A DNA stretch of 10,328 bases from DATKMS01 sp041497995 (GCA_041497995.1 JBGQHM010000243.1:1-10328); one strand, 5' to 3'. Counted from the stretch's first letter, positions 1 through 5,636 are shown. Made by a program: numbers and translations. The notes: a model not told the origin generated them from the letters alone.

Positions 1-1
1 A

Positions 2-79
2 GGGAACGACGTAGGCACGGGTTCGCTGCGTGCGGCGTTGCGCCGGCTCGGGATTCCACCGGAAGAGTTCTTCGAGTAG
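2..79 (+). CDS. HicA-like toxin, C-terminal end only (partial)
   Basis: An open frame enters from the left edge and ends at TAG 77-79, giving 25 residues that finish LRRLGIPPEEFFE. A 'GT-L-R-ILR-GI--EEF' ending after a Gly-Asn pair is the typical C-terminus of HicA/YcfA mRNA-interferase toxins, which are small double-stranded-RNA-binding-fold proteins normally paired with a HicB antitoxin. The catalytic His and the start lie outside the window, so the identification rests on the tail alone. No HicB is visible downstream; it would have to be upstream. The stop codon abuts the stop of the opposite-strand gene with no spacer. Another small protein with a similar tail cannot be excluded. Confidence 0.5.
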   Translation, partial: GNDVGTGSLRAALRRLGIPPEEFFE

Positions 80-490
80 TCATCCACGTCTGACAGACAC
101 CCACGCCCCGCCAGTTGCGTAGGTGAACCCCACCGCGGCCATTGCGTCGTCCGGCAGCTCGGGCATGGTGTCCGCCGCGGCTTCGCGTTGCGCCCGTCGA
201 CGTTGGCAGGCTTCGCGGATCACTGCTACGTGCGCGGCCAGCGCGGCCCGCAGCTCGCCCTCGGTCGGCCCGGCCTTCACCGCCGCGTCAATCGCCGCCT
301 CAGTGTCGTGGAAGCGCCGGCAAAGGTCCGGGTCGGTGTCGAGCAGCGCCAGGGCGCCGTCGAGGTACTCGGTCGCCACCGCCTCAAACGTCTCTCGGAT
401 CAGCGTCACGCAGTCGGGCAGGTCCAGCCGTTGCGCCGTGTCCTCGCCTTCGGAACCCCTCAGTTGGCGCGCCAGGTCAAGGTAGCTCAT
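80..490 (-). CDS. Hypothetical protein of an integrase-linked accessory region
   Basis: 136 residues, start ATG at 490-488 preceded by a weak AGGG-type ribosome binding site, stop TGA at 82-80. I do not recognise a named family. It has no signal peptide or membrane segment and is rich in Ala, Arg and Glu. Residues about 25-105 look helical, with acidic/hydrophobic heptad-like spacing. The segment with RFHDTEAAIDAAV and the following REACQRRRAQ is the most distinctive. The layout integrase, 51-aa protein, 136-aa protein, all on the - strand, suggests a mobile-element accessory gene, but that is inference from position. It converges on the HicA-like gene with zero spacing between stops. Confidence 0.6.
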   Translation of the reverse strand: MSYLDLARQLRGSEGEDTAQRLDLPDCVTLIRETFEAVATEYLDGALALLDTDPDLCRRFHDTEAAIDAAVKAGPTEGELRAALAAHVAVIREACQRRRAQREAAADTMPELPDDAMAAVGFTYATGGAWVSVRRG

Positions 491-514
491 ATCCCTGCCC
501 CTGCGAGAAAAGCG

Positions 515-539
515 AAAAAAGCCCCCGCAGGTTTCGGCT
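515..539 (-). terminator. Weak rho-independent terminator-like element
   Basis: Read on the - strand, AGCC pairs with GGCT across a 12-17 nt GC-rich loop and is followed directly by a run of T (the A-run at 515-520 on +). It lies between the stop of the 51-aa gene and the start of the 136-aa gene. A larger alternative pairing, CTGCG 501-505 with CGCAG 526-530, overlaps it. The stem is only 4 bp, so real termination is uncertain. Confidence 0.3.
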
Positions 540-563
540 CACCCTATACTGGAGTTCGCAGCT

Positions 564-719
564 TCACGTGTCCATTTCGGCCCCTCTCCGGCGCTCCTCG
601 GGACTCAGCATCCCATCGAAGAGCCGCCGCAAATTGGCTCTCGCCGCCTCGCCGCGATTTACTGGACGCTGTTGTGTGCGCCGGCGCTGGCCTCCGGTCG
701 ATTTCCCTTTGCTCGTCAT
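564..719 (-). CDS. Small basic protein downstream of integrase (51 aa)
   Basis: The start ATG (719-717) has an excellent Shine-Dalgarno, GGAGG, 4 nt upstream on the - strand; stop TGA is 566-564. The product is 51 residues. A very basic N-terminal half (Lys/Arg/Gln-rich, including QRRRTQQRPVNRG) is followed by a short amphipathic helix (RANLRRLFDGMLSPEERRRG). The basic tail could bind DNA or RNA; I cannot name a family. A longer upstream start would run back to 812 in the same frame, but the strong site at 719 decides for the short form. It follows the recombinase on the same strand after an 89-nt gap, as small accessory or excisionase-type genes often do. No excisionase signature was recognised. 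Confidence 0.55.
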   Translation of the reverse strand: MTSKGKSTGGQRRRTQQRPVNRGEAARANLRRLFDGMLSPEERRRGAEMDT

Positions 720-730
720 GACACCTCCAC

Positions 731-797
731 ACGGCTTGAAAACCGCCGCGGCAGCCCGGCCGTGGAGTCCGGGCGTTCGGGTCGCGCACCCTAGCCG
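731..797 (+). other. tRNA-Ser-like 3' relic, possible attachment site
   Basis: On the + strand CGGCTTGAAAACCG resembles the anticodon arm of a tRNA-Ser(UGA). It is followed by a 7-bp hairpin (746-752 with 759-765, one G-T pair) placed like the long variable arm of a serine tRNA. Next comes a T-arm-like GGGCG-TTCGGGT-CGCGC (771-787) with 4 of 5 pairs. The D-arm half is missing, 5 extra bases precede the T-arm, and T-loop position 58 is G rather than A, so it is not a working tRNA. It sits 12 bp from the integrase stop codon, where a tRNA-targeting element would keep an att copy. Chance resemblance in GC-rich DNA is a serious alternative. Confidence 0.2.
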
Positions 798-808
798 CGG
801 CGGATGCC

Positions 809-1591
809 TCACCGCGCGTGCTTCAACTCAACCACCTTGCCGCGGCCCGTACGCTTCGGCGCCATCGCTGCCGCGATGCGCGCGCCCACCGCTTCGGCCG
901 CGGCCTTCAACGGGTCGGCCGACAAGTGCGCGTAACGCTGCGTGGTCTGCGGTTGCGTGTGCCCGAGTAGCGCGCCGATGATGGGCAGGCTCGAGCCCGC
1001 GCCGGCCGCCACTGCTGCGAACGGATGCCGGAGGTCGTGCACGCGCACGTCGGGAATCTTTGCGCGCTTGCGGATGCGTCGCCACGGATCTTTCAGGTTC
1101 ACCAGACACGTGCTCGGCAGCCGGCCGCGGATCACGTGCGGGTTCTCGCCGTCGCGTTCGAGGTCTGCCAGCACCTTCAACGCGGGCGCGTTCAGGTGAA
1201 TCACCTTCGCGCCCGTCTTCGAGTCGGGCAGGTTCAAGCAGCGCCGCTCAAAGTCTAACCACTCCCACCGCAACGTGAGGATTTCCGACACACGCGCGCC
1301 GGTGAAGATCAGCAGCCGCAGCGCCGGCACCACGCTGTGCCACTCGACGCGCTCGCGCTCGACCTTGGCGAGCACTTGGCCCAGCTCGGCCAGCTCGACG
1401 GCTGAGAGATACCGCTGCCGCTTCTTCTCTCGGTAGCGCTCGACATGCCGGCATGGGTTCGTGCCATCGGGTCGGATGCCCCAGCGCTCTGCCAGGTTCA
1501 TCATCTTCGAGAGCAGCGCCAGGGTGCGGTTTGCGTGGTACGGAGTGTCTTTCATGCCGTGGTGCAGCCCCTGCACGTCGGCACGCGTCAC
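809..1591 (-). pseudogene. Tyrosine recombinase/integrase, N-terminally truncated
   Basis: Phage-type tyrosine recombinase of the lambda-integrase superfamily, which cuts and rejoins DNA through a 3'-phosphotyrosine. Recognisable homology starts at about VTRADVQGLHH (near 1591), runs through the core-binding helix (TPYHANRTLALLSKM) and covers the whole catalytic domain. The catalytic set is complete in the frame that opens at 1696: R135 (TGARVSEI), K159 (DSKTGAK), H219-x-x-R222 (VHDLRH), H245 (LLGH) and Y254 (RYAHL). The usual HDLRHTFA is HDLRHPFA here. The N-terminal arm-binding domain and part of the core-binding domain are missing; at the break the frame runs into out-of-frame WD40-coding DNA. 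Internal initiation, for instance at the Met codon at 1555, could make a catalytic-domain fragment, but a normal integrase is not encoded. The element is probably immobile. Confidence 0.85.
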
Positions 1592-1767
1592 GTCGACTGC
1601 AGTACCGCATCGGCAGCAACCGTGTAGCCGCCCACCACCTCGGCCAGCGCAGCGACGATGCGCGCATCGCGAGGTAAACCGGTGAGCGTATCCCACACCC
1701 GCGCCGTCTTGTCGTCCGACACGGTGACCACCCGCTGCCCATCGGGACTGGCCGCAGCGTGCGACAT
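1588..1767 (-). pseudogene. WD40-repeat protein, 3'-terminal remnant
   Basis: In a - strand frame different from the integrase frame, the translation contains a clear WD40 blade: AAASPDGQRVVTVSDDKTARVWD. An ALAEVVGGYTV segment follows, of the kind seen after the last blades of large NACHT/kinase-WD40 proteins. The frame ends at TGA 1590-1588, at the point where integrase homology begins. Only one blade (about 30 residues) survives; a propeller needs about seven. Upstream (toward 1980) the frame stays open but no further blade is recognisable. It is therefore a fragment fused to the 5' side of the integrase remnant by recombination or deletion. Confidence 0.7.
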
Positions 1768-2066
1768 CCCGAGGAGGCCGGTACTCAGGAAGGTGCCGAG
1801 AACAGCGAGCCGCACTTGACGCTCATGTACGCGCTGGCAAGGATCGTCGAACCTGCACCCTTCTCGGAACTCTCCGTCCACCGGACGAAAGCCCACGCGT
1901 GCGAGTACCTGGCGACACGGCGGCGCCGCCGAACGACGAGCTCGATCTCGCTGGCTGCGACCGCATCGACGACGAGGCATGGCGAACGGCTACTCAACTG
2001 GGAGAATTGCTGCGACGCATGACGTCGCGCCCAGGGTGCGCAAAACCCTTCCGGTGGTCGACGTAA
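1728..2066 (+). other. Open frame without start codon, possible 3' gene remnant
   Basis: A + strand frame is open from just after TGA 1725-1727 to TAA 2064-2066, with no ATG until close to its end. Its second half has coding-like composition, with mostly G/C third positions and a plausible acidic stretch (NDELDLAGCDRIDDEAWRTA, then QLGELLRRM). I recognise no family. It partly faces the WD40 remnant on the other strand and could be the decayed C-terminal end of a third gene in this scar. Other frames here, including one on + from 1759 to 2022, look less convincing. Overall this roughly 300-bp stretch holds no gene I can name. Confidence 0.2.
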
Positions 2067-2076
2067 TATGGCATGT

Positions 2077-2107
2077 GTGAGGTGGCAGTGTGCCATGCGC
2101 CACTCAC
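2077..2107 (+). promoter_or_regulatory. Hairpin in the leader just before a ribosome binding site
   Basis: GTGAG-(g)-TGGC at 2077-2086 pairs with GCCACTCAC at 2099-2107: 9 base pairs with one bulged G and a 12-nt loop. A competing small hairpin, TGGCA-GTG-TGCCA (2083-2095), is nested inside. The structure ends 8 nt before the Shine-Dalgarno of the next ORF (GGGAGGA at 2115-2121). That position suits an operator or a translational control element. No T-run follows, so it is not a standard terminator. Confidence 0.35.
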
Positions 2108-2127
2108 TTATATTGGGAGGAGCAACC

Positions 2128-2256
2128 ATGACCGAACGAGTACGGGAAGTCTTGAGTTGGCATTCGAGCAATACACCGGGCACACGAACCAACGTGATGG
2201 GCATCTGCGACGGCAAAGTGAAATACCGAATGCGGCAAGGAGGAGCCCGGCCATGA
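2128..2256 (+). pseudogene. Class I fructose-bisphosphate aldolase N-terminal fragment / leader ORF
   Basis: The 42-codon ORF starts at ATG 2128 behind a strong Shine-Dalgarno (GGGAGGA, 6 nt upstream). The first ~24 residues, TERVREVLSWHSSNTPGT then RTNV, match the N-terminus of DhnA/FbaB-type class I aldolases, which begin 'ERVxEILSxYxSDNPGTxxNLxRILN'. After about residue 24 the similarity stops and the frame ends at TGA 2254-2256. The ~300-residue TIM barrel and its Schiff-base lysine are absent, so it has no aldolase activity. The stop overlaps the next start codon as ATGA, so ribosomes finishing this ORF could pass straight to the response regulator. It may thus survive as a translated leader, or be a plain relic whose expression signals were captured. 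Confidence 0.55.
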
Positions 2257-2708
2257 AGGAATCGGGCATAGCTGGAGGACGGATGGTGCGCATCCTCCTG
2301 GTTGAAGACAACCCGGACGATGTTGAAATTACGCGCCGCGCCTTCGAGCGGGCCAAAATCGGCAACCCGTTGAGCGTCGTCGGCGATGGCCAGGACGCGC
2401 TGGATCTCCTGTACCGCAACTGCTCCGAGCAGGGCGAGCCGGGGGTTGAGATGATGCTGCTCGATCTCGGCTTGCCGCGCCTGGACGGGCGCGCCGTGAT
2501 GCGCGAGGTGTGGGCCGACAAGCGCTTGCGCCGAATCCCGGTTATCATTCTCACGGGTTCGGAGCGCGAGAATGACCTCATCGAGTCGTACAAAGGCGGC
2601 GCCGTGGCCTTCTTGCACAAACCCGTCGATGTCGAGCGCTTGTTGACCGCGATCGGCGATCTCCATGGTTACCAGCTGTTCATCGCACGTTTCTCGGAGA
2701 AGGATTGA
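2253..2708 (+). CDS. Stand-alone response regulator receiver protein (Rcp1-like)
   Basis: Single-domain receiver of 151 residues with no output domain, of the type that shuttles phosphoryl groups from a histidine kinase (Rcp1-like, common beside bacteriophytochromes and hybrid kinases). The full active site is visible: acidic pair E18/D19 in LLVEDNPDD, phosphoacceptor D71 in LLDLGLPRLDG, T101 in IILTGSE and K123 in FLHKPVD. ATG 2253 lies 9 nt after AAGGAGG and overlaps the preceding stop (ATGA). An internal ATG at 2283, giving MVRILLVEDN, has its own GGAGG 4 nt upstream and matches the usual family start, so both are possible. No kinase is adjacent; its partner is outside this region or is the kinase at the right end. 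Confidence 0.93.
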   Translation: MKESGIAGGRMVRILLVEDNPDDVEITRRAFERAKIGNPLSVVGDGQDALDLLYRNCSEQGEPGVEMMLLDLGLPRLDGRAVMREVWADKRLRRIPVIILTGSERENDLIESYKGGAVAFLHKPVDVERLLTAIGDLHGYQLFIARFSEKD

Positions 2709-2742
2709 CGCGCTATACGATTCAGACAACTGCACCATCGAT

Positions 2743-2781
2743 GCGCTGTCTGATGTGCGATCTGTGAAGACCTGACAGCGC
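2743..2781 (+). terminator. Terminator-like hairpin after the response regulator
   Basis: GCGCTGTC (2743-2750) pairs perfectly with GACAGCGC (2774-2781), an 8-bp stem with a 23-nt loop, starting 34 nt after the response regulator stop. It is followed by CTTTCTCCT, a pyrimidine-rich but imperfect U-tract. It probably ends the upstream transcript; the long loop and broken U-run lower confidence. Confidence 0.45.
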
Positions 2782-2828
2782 CTTTCTCCTCCGCTCGCAA
2801 CGGAACCCGAAATATCGTCAGCTCCCTG

Positions 2829-2863
2829 CCGCCACGGCGGCGCGCGCCGCGGCGCCGTGGCGG
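2829..2863. repeat. Strong GC inverted repeat (11-bp stem)
   Basis: CCGCCACGGCG (2829-2839) is an exact inverted match to CGCCGTGGCGG (2853-2863), with a 13-nt all-G/C loop. An imperfect palindrome, GGGTAACGTCACCC, overlaps its right edge (2862-2875). It lies about 95 bp before the metallopeptidase start and after the terminator-like hairpin. With no T-run it is not an intrinsic terminator; a protein-binding site or an mRNA leader structure is possible. The rest of the 250-bp gap shows no gene. Confidence 0.5.
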
Positions 2864-2958
2864 GTAACGTCACCCGCGGAGCCGCGTGGCACCCGCGTTG
2901 CTCTCCTACGTTCCGGGCCGCACACCGTGCAGAAAACGATGGCCCGGAGGACCTGTCC

Positions 2959-4734
2959 ATGAATTGGGGTAAGACGTCGGGCTTCGCCGCAACAACGATT
3001 GCAGCGGTACTTGCCCTGCACACCAGCACCGCCGCCACGACGTTCGTCACGATGTCAGATGAGGACCTTGCGCACAGCTCCGCGGTGATCGCCGTGGGCG
3101 ACGTGCAAGCAATTGCCACGGACAGCGATGCCTCCGATGGCATCAGCACGCGCGTCCAAGTGGCGGTGGTCGATCAGATCAAGGGCGTGCCGCAGCGGTC
3201 TCTCACCGTGGTGTTTCCCGGAGGCTCTGCGGGCGATGTCCGCCGCGTCGTCTACGGGGCGCCGCAGTTCTATCGCGGTGAGCGCGTCCTGCTTTTCCTG
3301 CGACAGCGCATCGATGGGCAGCTTACACCCAACGCCATGGCAATGGGCAAGTACACCGTTGCGGTGAGCCCCTCTGGTGCCGTGGTGCGCCGGCAGCTCA
3401 GTGGCGCTGGCGCCACCGTGCTCGCGTATGACAAGACGAGCGGAACGTTAGTGCAGAGCGCCGCAACCGACGAACGCCCGCTCGGAGAATTCCTCGACAC
3501 GCTGCGTCAACTCGTCGCTGCCGACCCAGCCGCACCTGCGGCTAGCGCTCCGTTCGTAACGGGGGCAGACTCCTCGGCTCGTTGGGAGGACGCCTTCACG
3601 TTCCTCGGTCCACCGGCAGCTCGTTGGACGGAACCCGATGACGGCGACCCCGTGGCGTATGCGATGGTCCCGACCGGCGACCGCACCCTCGGCGCGCCGG
3701 CCTCGCTCGGCGCCGTGCGCAGTGCCATGACAGCGTGGAGCGCAGCGGGGTCCAGCCTCCGCATGGTGCAGGCCGGCGAAGGGACGCCGGCGCCGTTCGC
3801 GACGTGCGACGGCAAGAGCACGATTCAGTTCAATGACCCATTCAATGAGATCGGTGCGCCGAGCAACTGCGGCGGCATCCTGGCAATTGGTGGGTATTGT
3901 ACGACCAGCACCGCTACCTCGACAGTAAAAGGAACGACCTTTTTGCGCATCACCGAGGGCGATCTCACCGTCAACGACGGCTTCGACGGTTGTCGCTATT
4001 GGACCGCCCCCAACTTGGCCGAAGTGCTGACGCATGAGTTGGGGCATACGATCGGTTTGGGTCACTCATCGGAAAATTCCAAGGAACCGAATACGACGCT
4101 CAAGGACGCGACGATGTTCTACCTCGCCCACTTCGACGGTCGCGGTGCGGCGCTCCGCAGCGACGATCTCGCCGGCCTTCGCGCGCTGTACCCGGTGACC
4201 GCCCCCGCGCCTGACGGCGATGGCGATGGCATCCCGGACGCCAGCGACAACTGCCCCAGCGTGTCCAATCCGGATCAGGCGGACATCGATCACGATGGCG
4301 TCGGCGACGCCTGCGACCCCATTCGCCTGCGCATGCTCCGCCTGAGTGGAAGCGAGCAGGGGCTCCTCTTCAACGCGATGATCCGATTCCCAGCAGAGGT
4401 CGACTTCGAACCGATGCGGAGTTCCCTGACGATCGCACTGCACGACAGCGGCGGAATACTCTACTCGGGCGTCGTGCGCCCACGAGCGTTGCGTCGCAGC
4501 AGCCGCAGCCTCGTGCAGTACAGCGGCTCCGCCCAGAGCAGCGACGGCGCCGCACTGGTGTCTCTGCGTTGGATCCGGGGAAGCGCTGCGGCCTTGATCG
4601 TACGCGCACGCTGCGGACGTTTCGCTGCCGCCACGGGTCGGGACACCGTGCTCACCTTGACCTTCGGTGGCCACGTAATGCGTAAGCCGGTCGCGCTCGA
4701 ACGCAGCGGCGACGGATCATGGGTATGTGAGTAG
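2959..4734 (+). CDS. Secreted matrixin-type zinc metallopeptidase with thrombospondin-3-like repeat
   Basis: 591 residues. ATG 2959 is chosen because CGGAGGA lies about 7 nt upstream and it opens directly into a signal peptide (GKTSGFAATTIAAVLALHTS, cleavage near AA-TTF, about residue 26). An in-frame ATG at 2857 lacks these. Residues about 27-200 form a Val-rich domain of unknown role (SAVIAVGDVQ, GERVLLFLRQ). Residues about 230-410 are a metzincin/matrixin-like protease domain: zinc-binding HELGHTIGLGH at 359-369, a Met-turn candidate (DATMFYLAH), then the usual closing SDDLAGLRALYP. Residues 419-454 form a thrombospondin type 3-like Ca-binding repeat (DGDGDGIPD, SDNCPSVSNPDQ, DHDGVGDACD). 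The last ~135 residues are an unrecognised, probably beta-rich domain. It probably acts outside the cell on proteins; the substrate is unknown. No autotransporter or sorting signal was seen. Confidence 0.88.
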   Translation: MNWGKTSGFAATTIAAVLALHTSTAATTFVTMSDEDLAHSSAVIAVGDVQAIATDSDASDGISTRVQVAVVDQIKGVPQRSLTVVFPGGSAGDVRRVVYGAPQFYRGERVLLFLRQRIDGQLTPNAMAMGKYTVAVSPSGAVVRRQLSGAGATVLAYDKTSGTLVQSAATDERPLGEFLDTLRQLVAADPAAPAASAPFVTGADSSARWEDAFTFLGPPAARWTEPDDGDPVAYAMVPTGDRTLGAPASLGAVRSAMTAWSAAGSSLRMVQAGEGTPAPFATCDGKSTIQFNDPFNEIGAPSNCGGILAIGGYCTTSTATSTVKGTTFLRITEGDLTVNDGFDGCRYWTAPNLAEVLTHELGHTIGLGHSSENSKEPNTTLKDATMFYLAHFDGRGAALRSDDLAGLRALYPVTAPAPDGDGDGIPDASDNCPSVSNPDQADIDHDGVGDACDPIRLRMLRLSGSEQGLLFNAMIRFPAEVDFEPMRSSLTIALHDSGGILYSGVVRPRALRRSSRSLVQYSGSAQSSDGAALVSLRWIRGSAAALIVRARCGRFAAATGRDTVLTLTFGGHVMRKPVALERSGDGSWVCE

Positions 4735-5087
4735 CCACCCTTCGGGGTACGCCGTGTCGCCGCGTAAACGGTCATGTGCAACGCCCAGCGTAGAAAAAGC
4801 GCCGCGTGATGAATCCTCGTCGTCGCTTCGTGCCCGTGAAGATACTAGGAGGATCGATCTCAATGCACCGATGGGAGCGCAGCCCCACCCGTCGCGCTGC
4901 CTACGAGATCCGCCTCGTGGGTGGCTTGCTGCTGTAGTGCAGAGCGGCATCGAACTAGCGCTCAAGAGCAGATCGTCACCAGCCTCCCATTTGGCAACCA
5001 CAGGAACGTGCCCGCCGCACGAGCGCCGCCGGGTGTGGCTGGCGGCACGGTGCCTGAAGAGGCGGAGGTGCTGGAGGATCGAAACAG
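4735..5087. other. Intergenic gap of about 350 bp, largely featureless
   Basis: Between the metallopeptidase and the membrane protein no convincing long gene is present. ACCC-TTCG-GGGT (4737-4748) forms a tiny UUCG hairpin just after the stop codon but has no T-run. The only possible gene is the 24-codon ORF at 4863. One + frame (4727-5095) stays open but its Arg/Ser/Pro-rich, low-complexity product looks like GC-driven noise. Confidence 0.5.
4863..4937 (+). CDS. Possible 24-aa small ORF
   Basis: ATG 4863 has AGGAGG with exactly 10 nt between GGAGG and the start. The same ten bases, GGAGGATCGA, recur before the membrane-protein gene at 5073-5082 with identical spacing to its ATG. The product is short and basic, with a hydrophobic end (YEIRLVGGLLL), and stops at TAG 4935-4937. 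It could be a leader peptide, the 5' relic of a longer gene, or chance. Apart from the ribosome binding site there is no independent support. Confidence 0.25.
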   Translation: MHRWERSPTRRAAYEIRLVGGLLL

Positions 5088-5564
5088 ATGGTTGACCCAG
5101 ACCGGCAGAATCTCCAGGACGTGATGGACCACCTGGCCGCGCAGATTCAGGCGGAGTTCACCAAGCCGATTCCAGGCGTGATCGCTTCCCCGTCACATGG
5201 TCTGGGCTACTGGATGATCGGTTTGCTTGCTGCGGTCGTATGTGTGGTGGCCGTCCTCGGATTGCCGCTCCAGGGTTCACCCCCTGCGCCGCCTCCACCA
5301 GTGACGGAGACCGTGACCATCTATGAGACGGATGCCTGCACGCGGCGACAGGCGGCCATCATCTCCGCTGTCAGTGCCTACACGCGTGACCACGGCGCGG
5401 CGCCCGACCAGCTGTCCGATCTGGCGGAGGGCTATCTGAGCGAGCCGGCGGTGGACCCAGAGTCAGGCACTCCGTATCTGTATTCGCACGACGGCGACAC
5501 TATCTCGCTTCGCTGTCCCAATCCCGAGCTGCATGCGCCGGCGCAGCCAGTCAACCGATCGTAG
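5088..5564 (+). CDS. Single-pass membrane protein with pseudopilin-like C-terminal domain
   Basis: 158 residues; ATG 5088 follows GGAGG (5073-5077) at a 10-nt spacing. A short cytoplasmic N-terminus (1-37) leads to one membrane helix at about 39-61 (LGYWMIGLLAAVVCVVAVLG), then a Pro-rich linker (PPAPPPP) and an extracytoplasmic domain from about residue 75. That domain has a long helix (RRQAAIISAVSAYTRDHGAA) and a loop with VDPESGTPYLYSHDGD, resembling the DPWG-PY-Y calcium-loop region of GspG-type major pseudopilins. C84 and C143 could form a disulfide. The type III prepilin peptidase site and N-terminal pilin helix are absent, so it is not a classical pseudopilin. Lying next to a PilB/GspE-type ATPase, it may be a membrane accessory of that machine (inference). 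Confidence 0.7.
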   Translation: MVDPDRQNLQDVMDHLAAQIQAEFTKPIPGVIASPSHGLGYWMIGLLAAVVCVVAVLGLPLQGSPPAPPPPVTETVTIYETDACTRRQAAIISAVSAYTRDHGAAPDQLSDLAEGYLSEPAVDPESGTPYLYSHDGDTISLRCPNPELHAPAQPVNRS

Positions 5565-5636
5565 TCGCCTGCCATGGACCGCCCAGACGCGACCTTTTCC
5601 CATCGCCTGCATGGCCAGTGTCCCCGCGAAAGGTGG

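Noticed and set aside
142..981. 279-codon + strand frame across the integrase region
   Set aside because: It is extremely Arg/Pro/Ser-rich and antisense to the 136-aa, 51-aa and integrase coding regions, which have better support.
2109..2114. TATATT as a -10 promoter box
   Set aside because: There is no -35 match at 16-18 bp, and the transcript would start inside the ribosome binding site at about 2121.
1785..3149. 454-codon open frame on the - strand
   Set aside because: It runs antisense through the response regulator, whose active-site residues are unmistakable, and into the metallopeptidase start. Its product matches no family and arises from high GC.
3448..4674. Two long - strand frames opposite the metallopeptidase
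   Set aside because: They are antisense to the zinc site and the Ca-binding repeat, with no recognisable domain or good ribosome binding site.
4737..4748. ACCC-TTCG-GGGT as a terminator of the metallopeptidase gene
   Set aside because: The stem is only 4 bp and no T-run follows.
4727..5095. 122-codon + strand frame in the intergenic gap
   Set aside because: It starts inside the end of the metallopeptidase gene, has low-complexity composition, no good ribosome binding site and no family resemblance.
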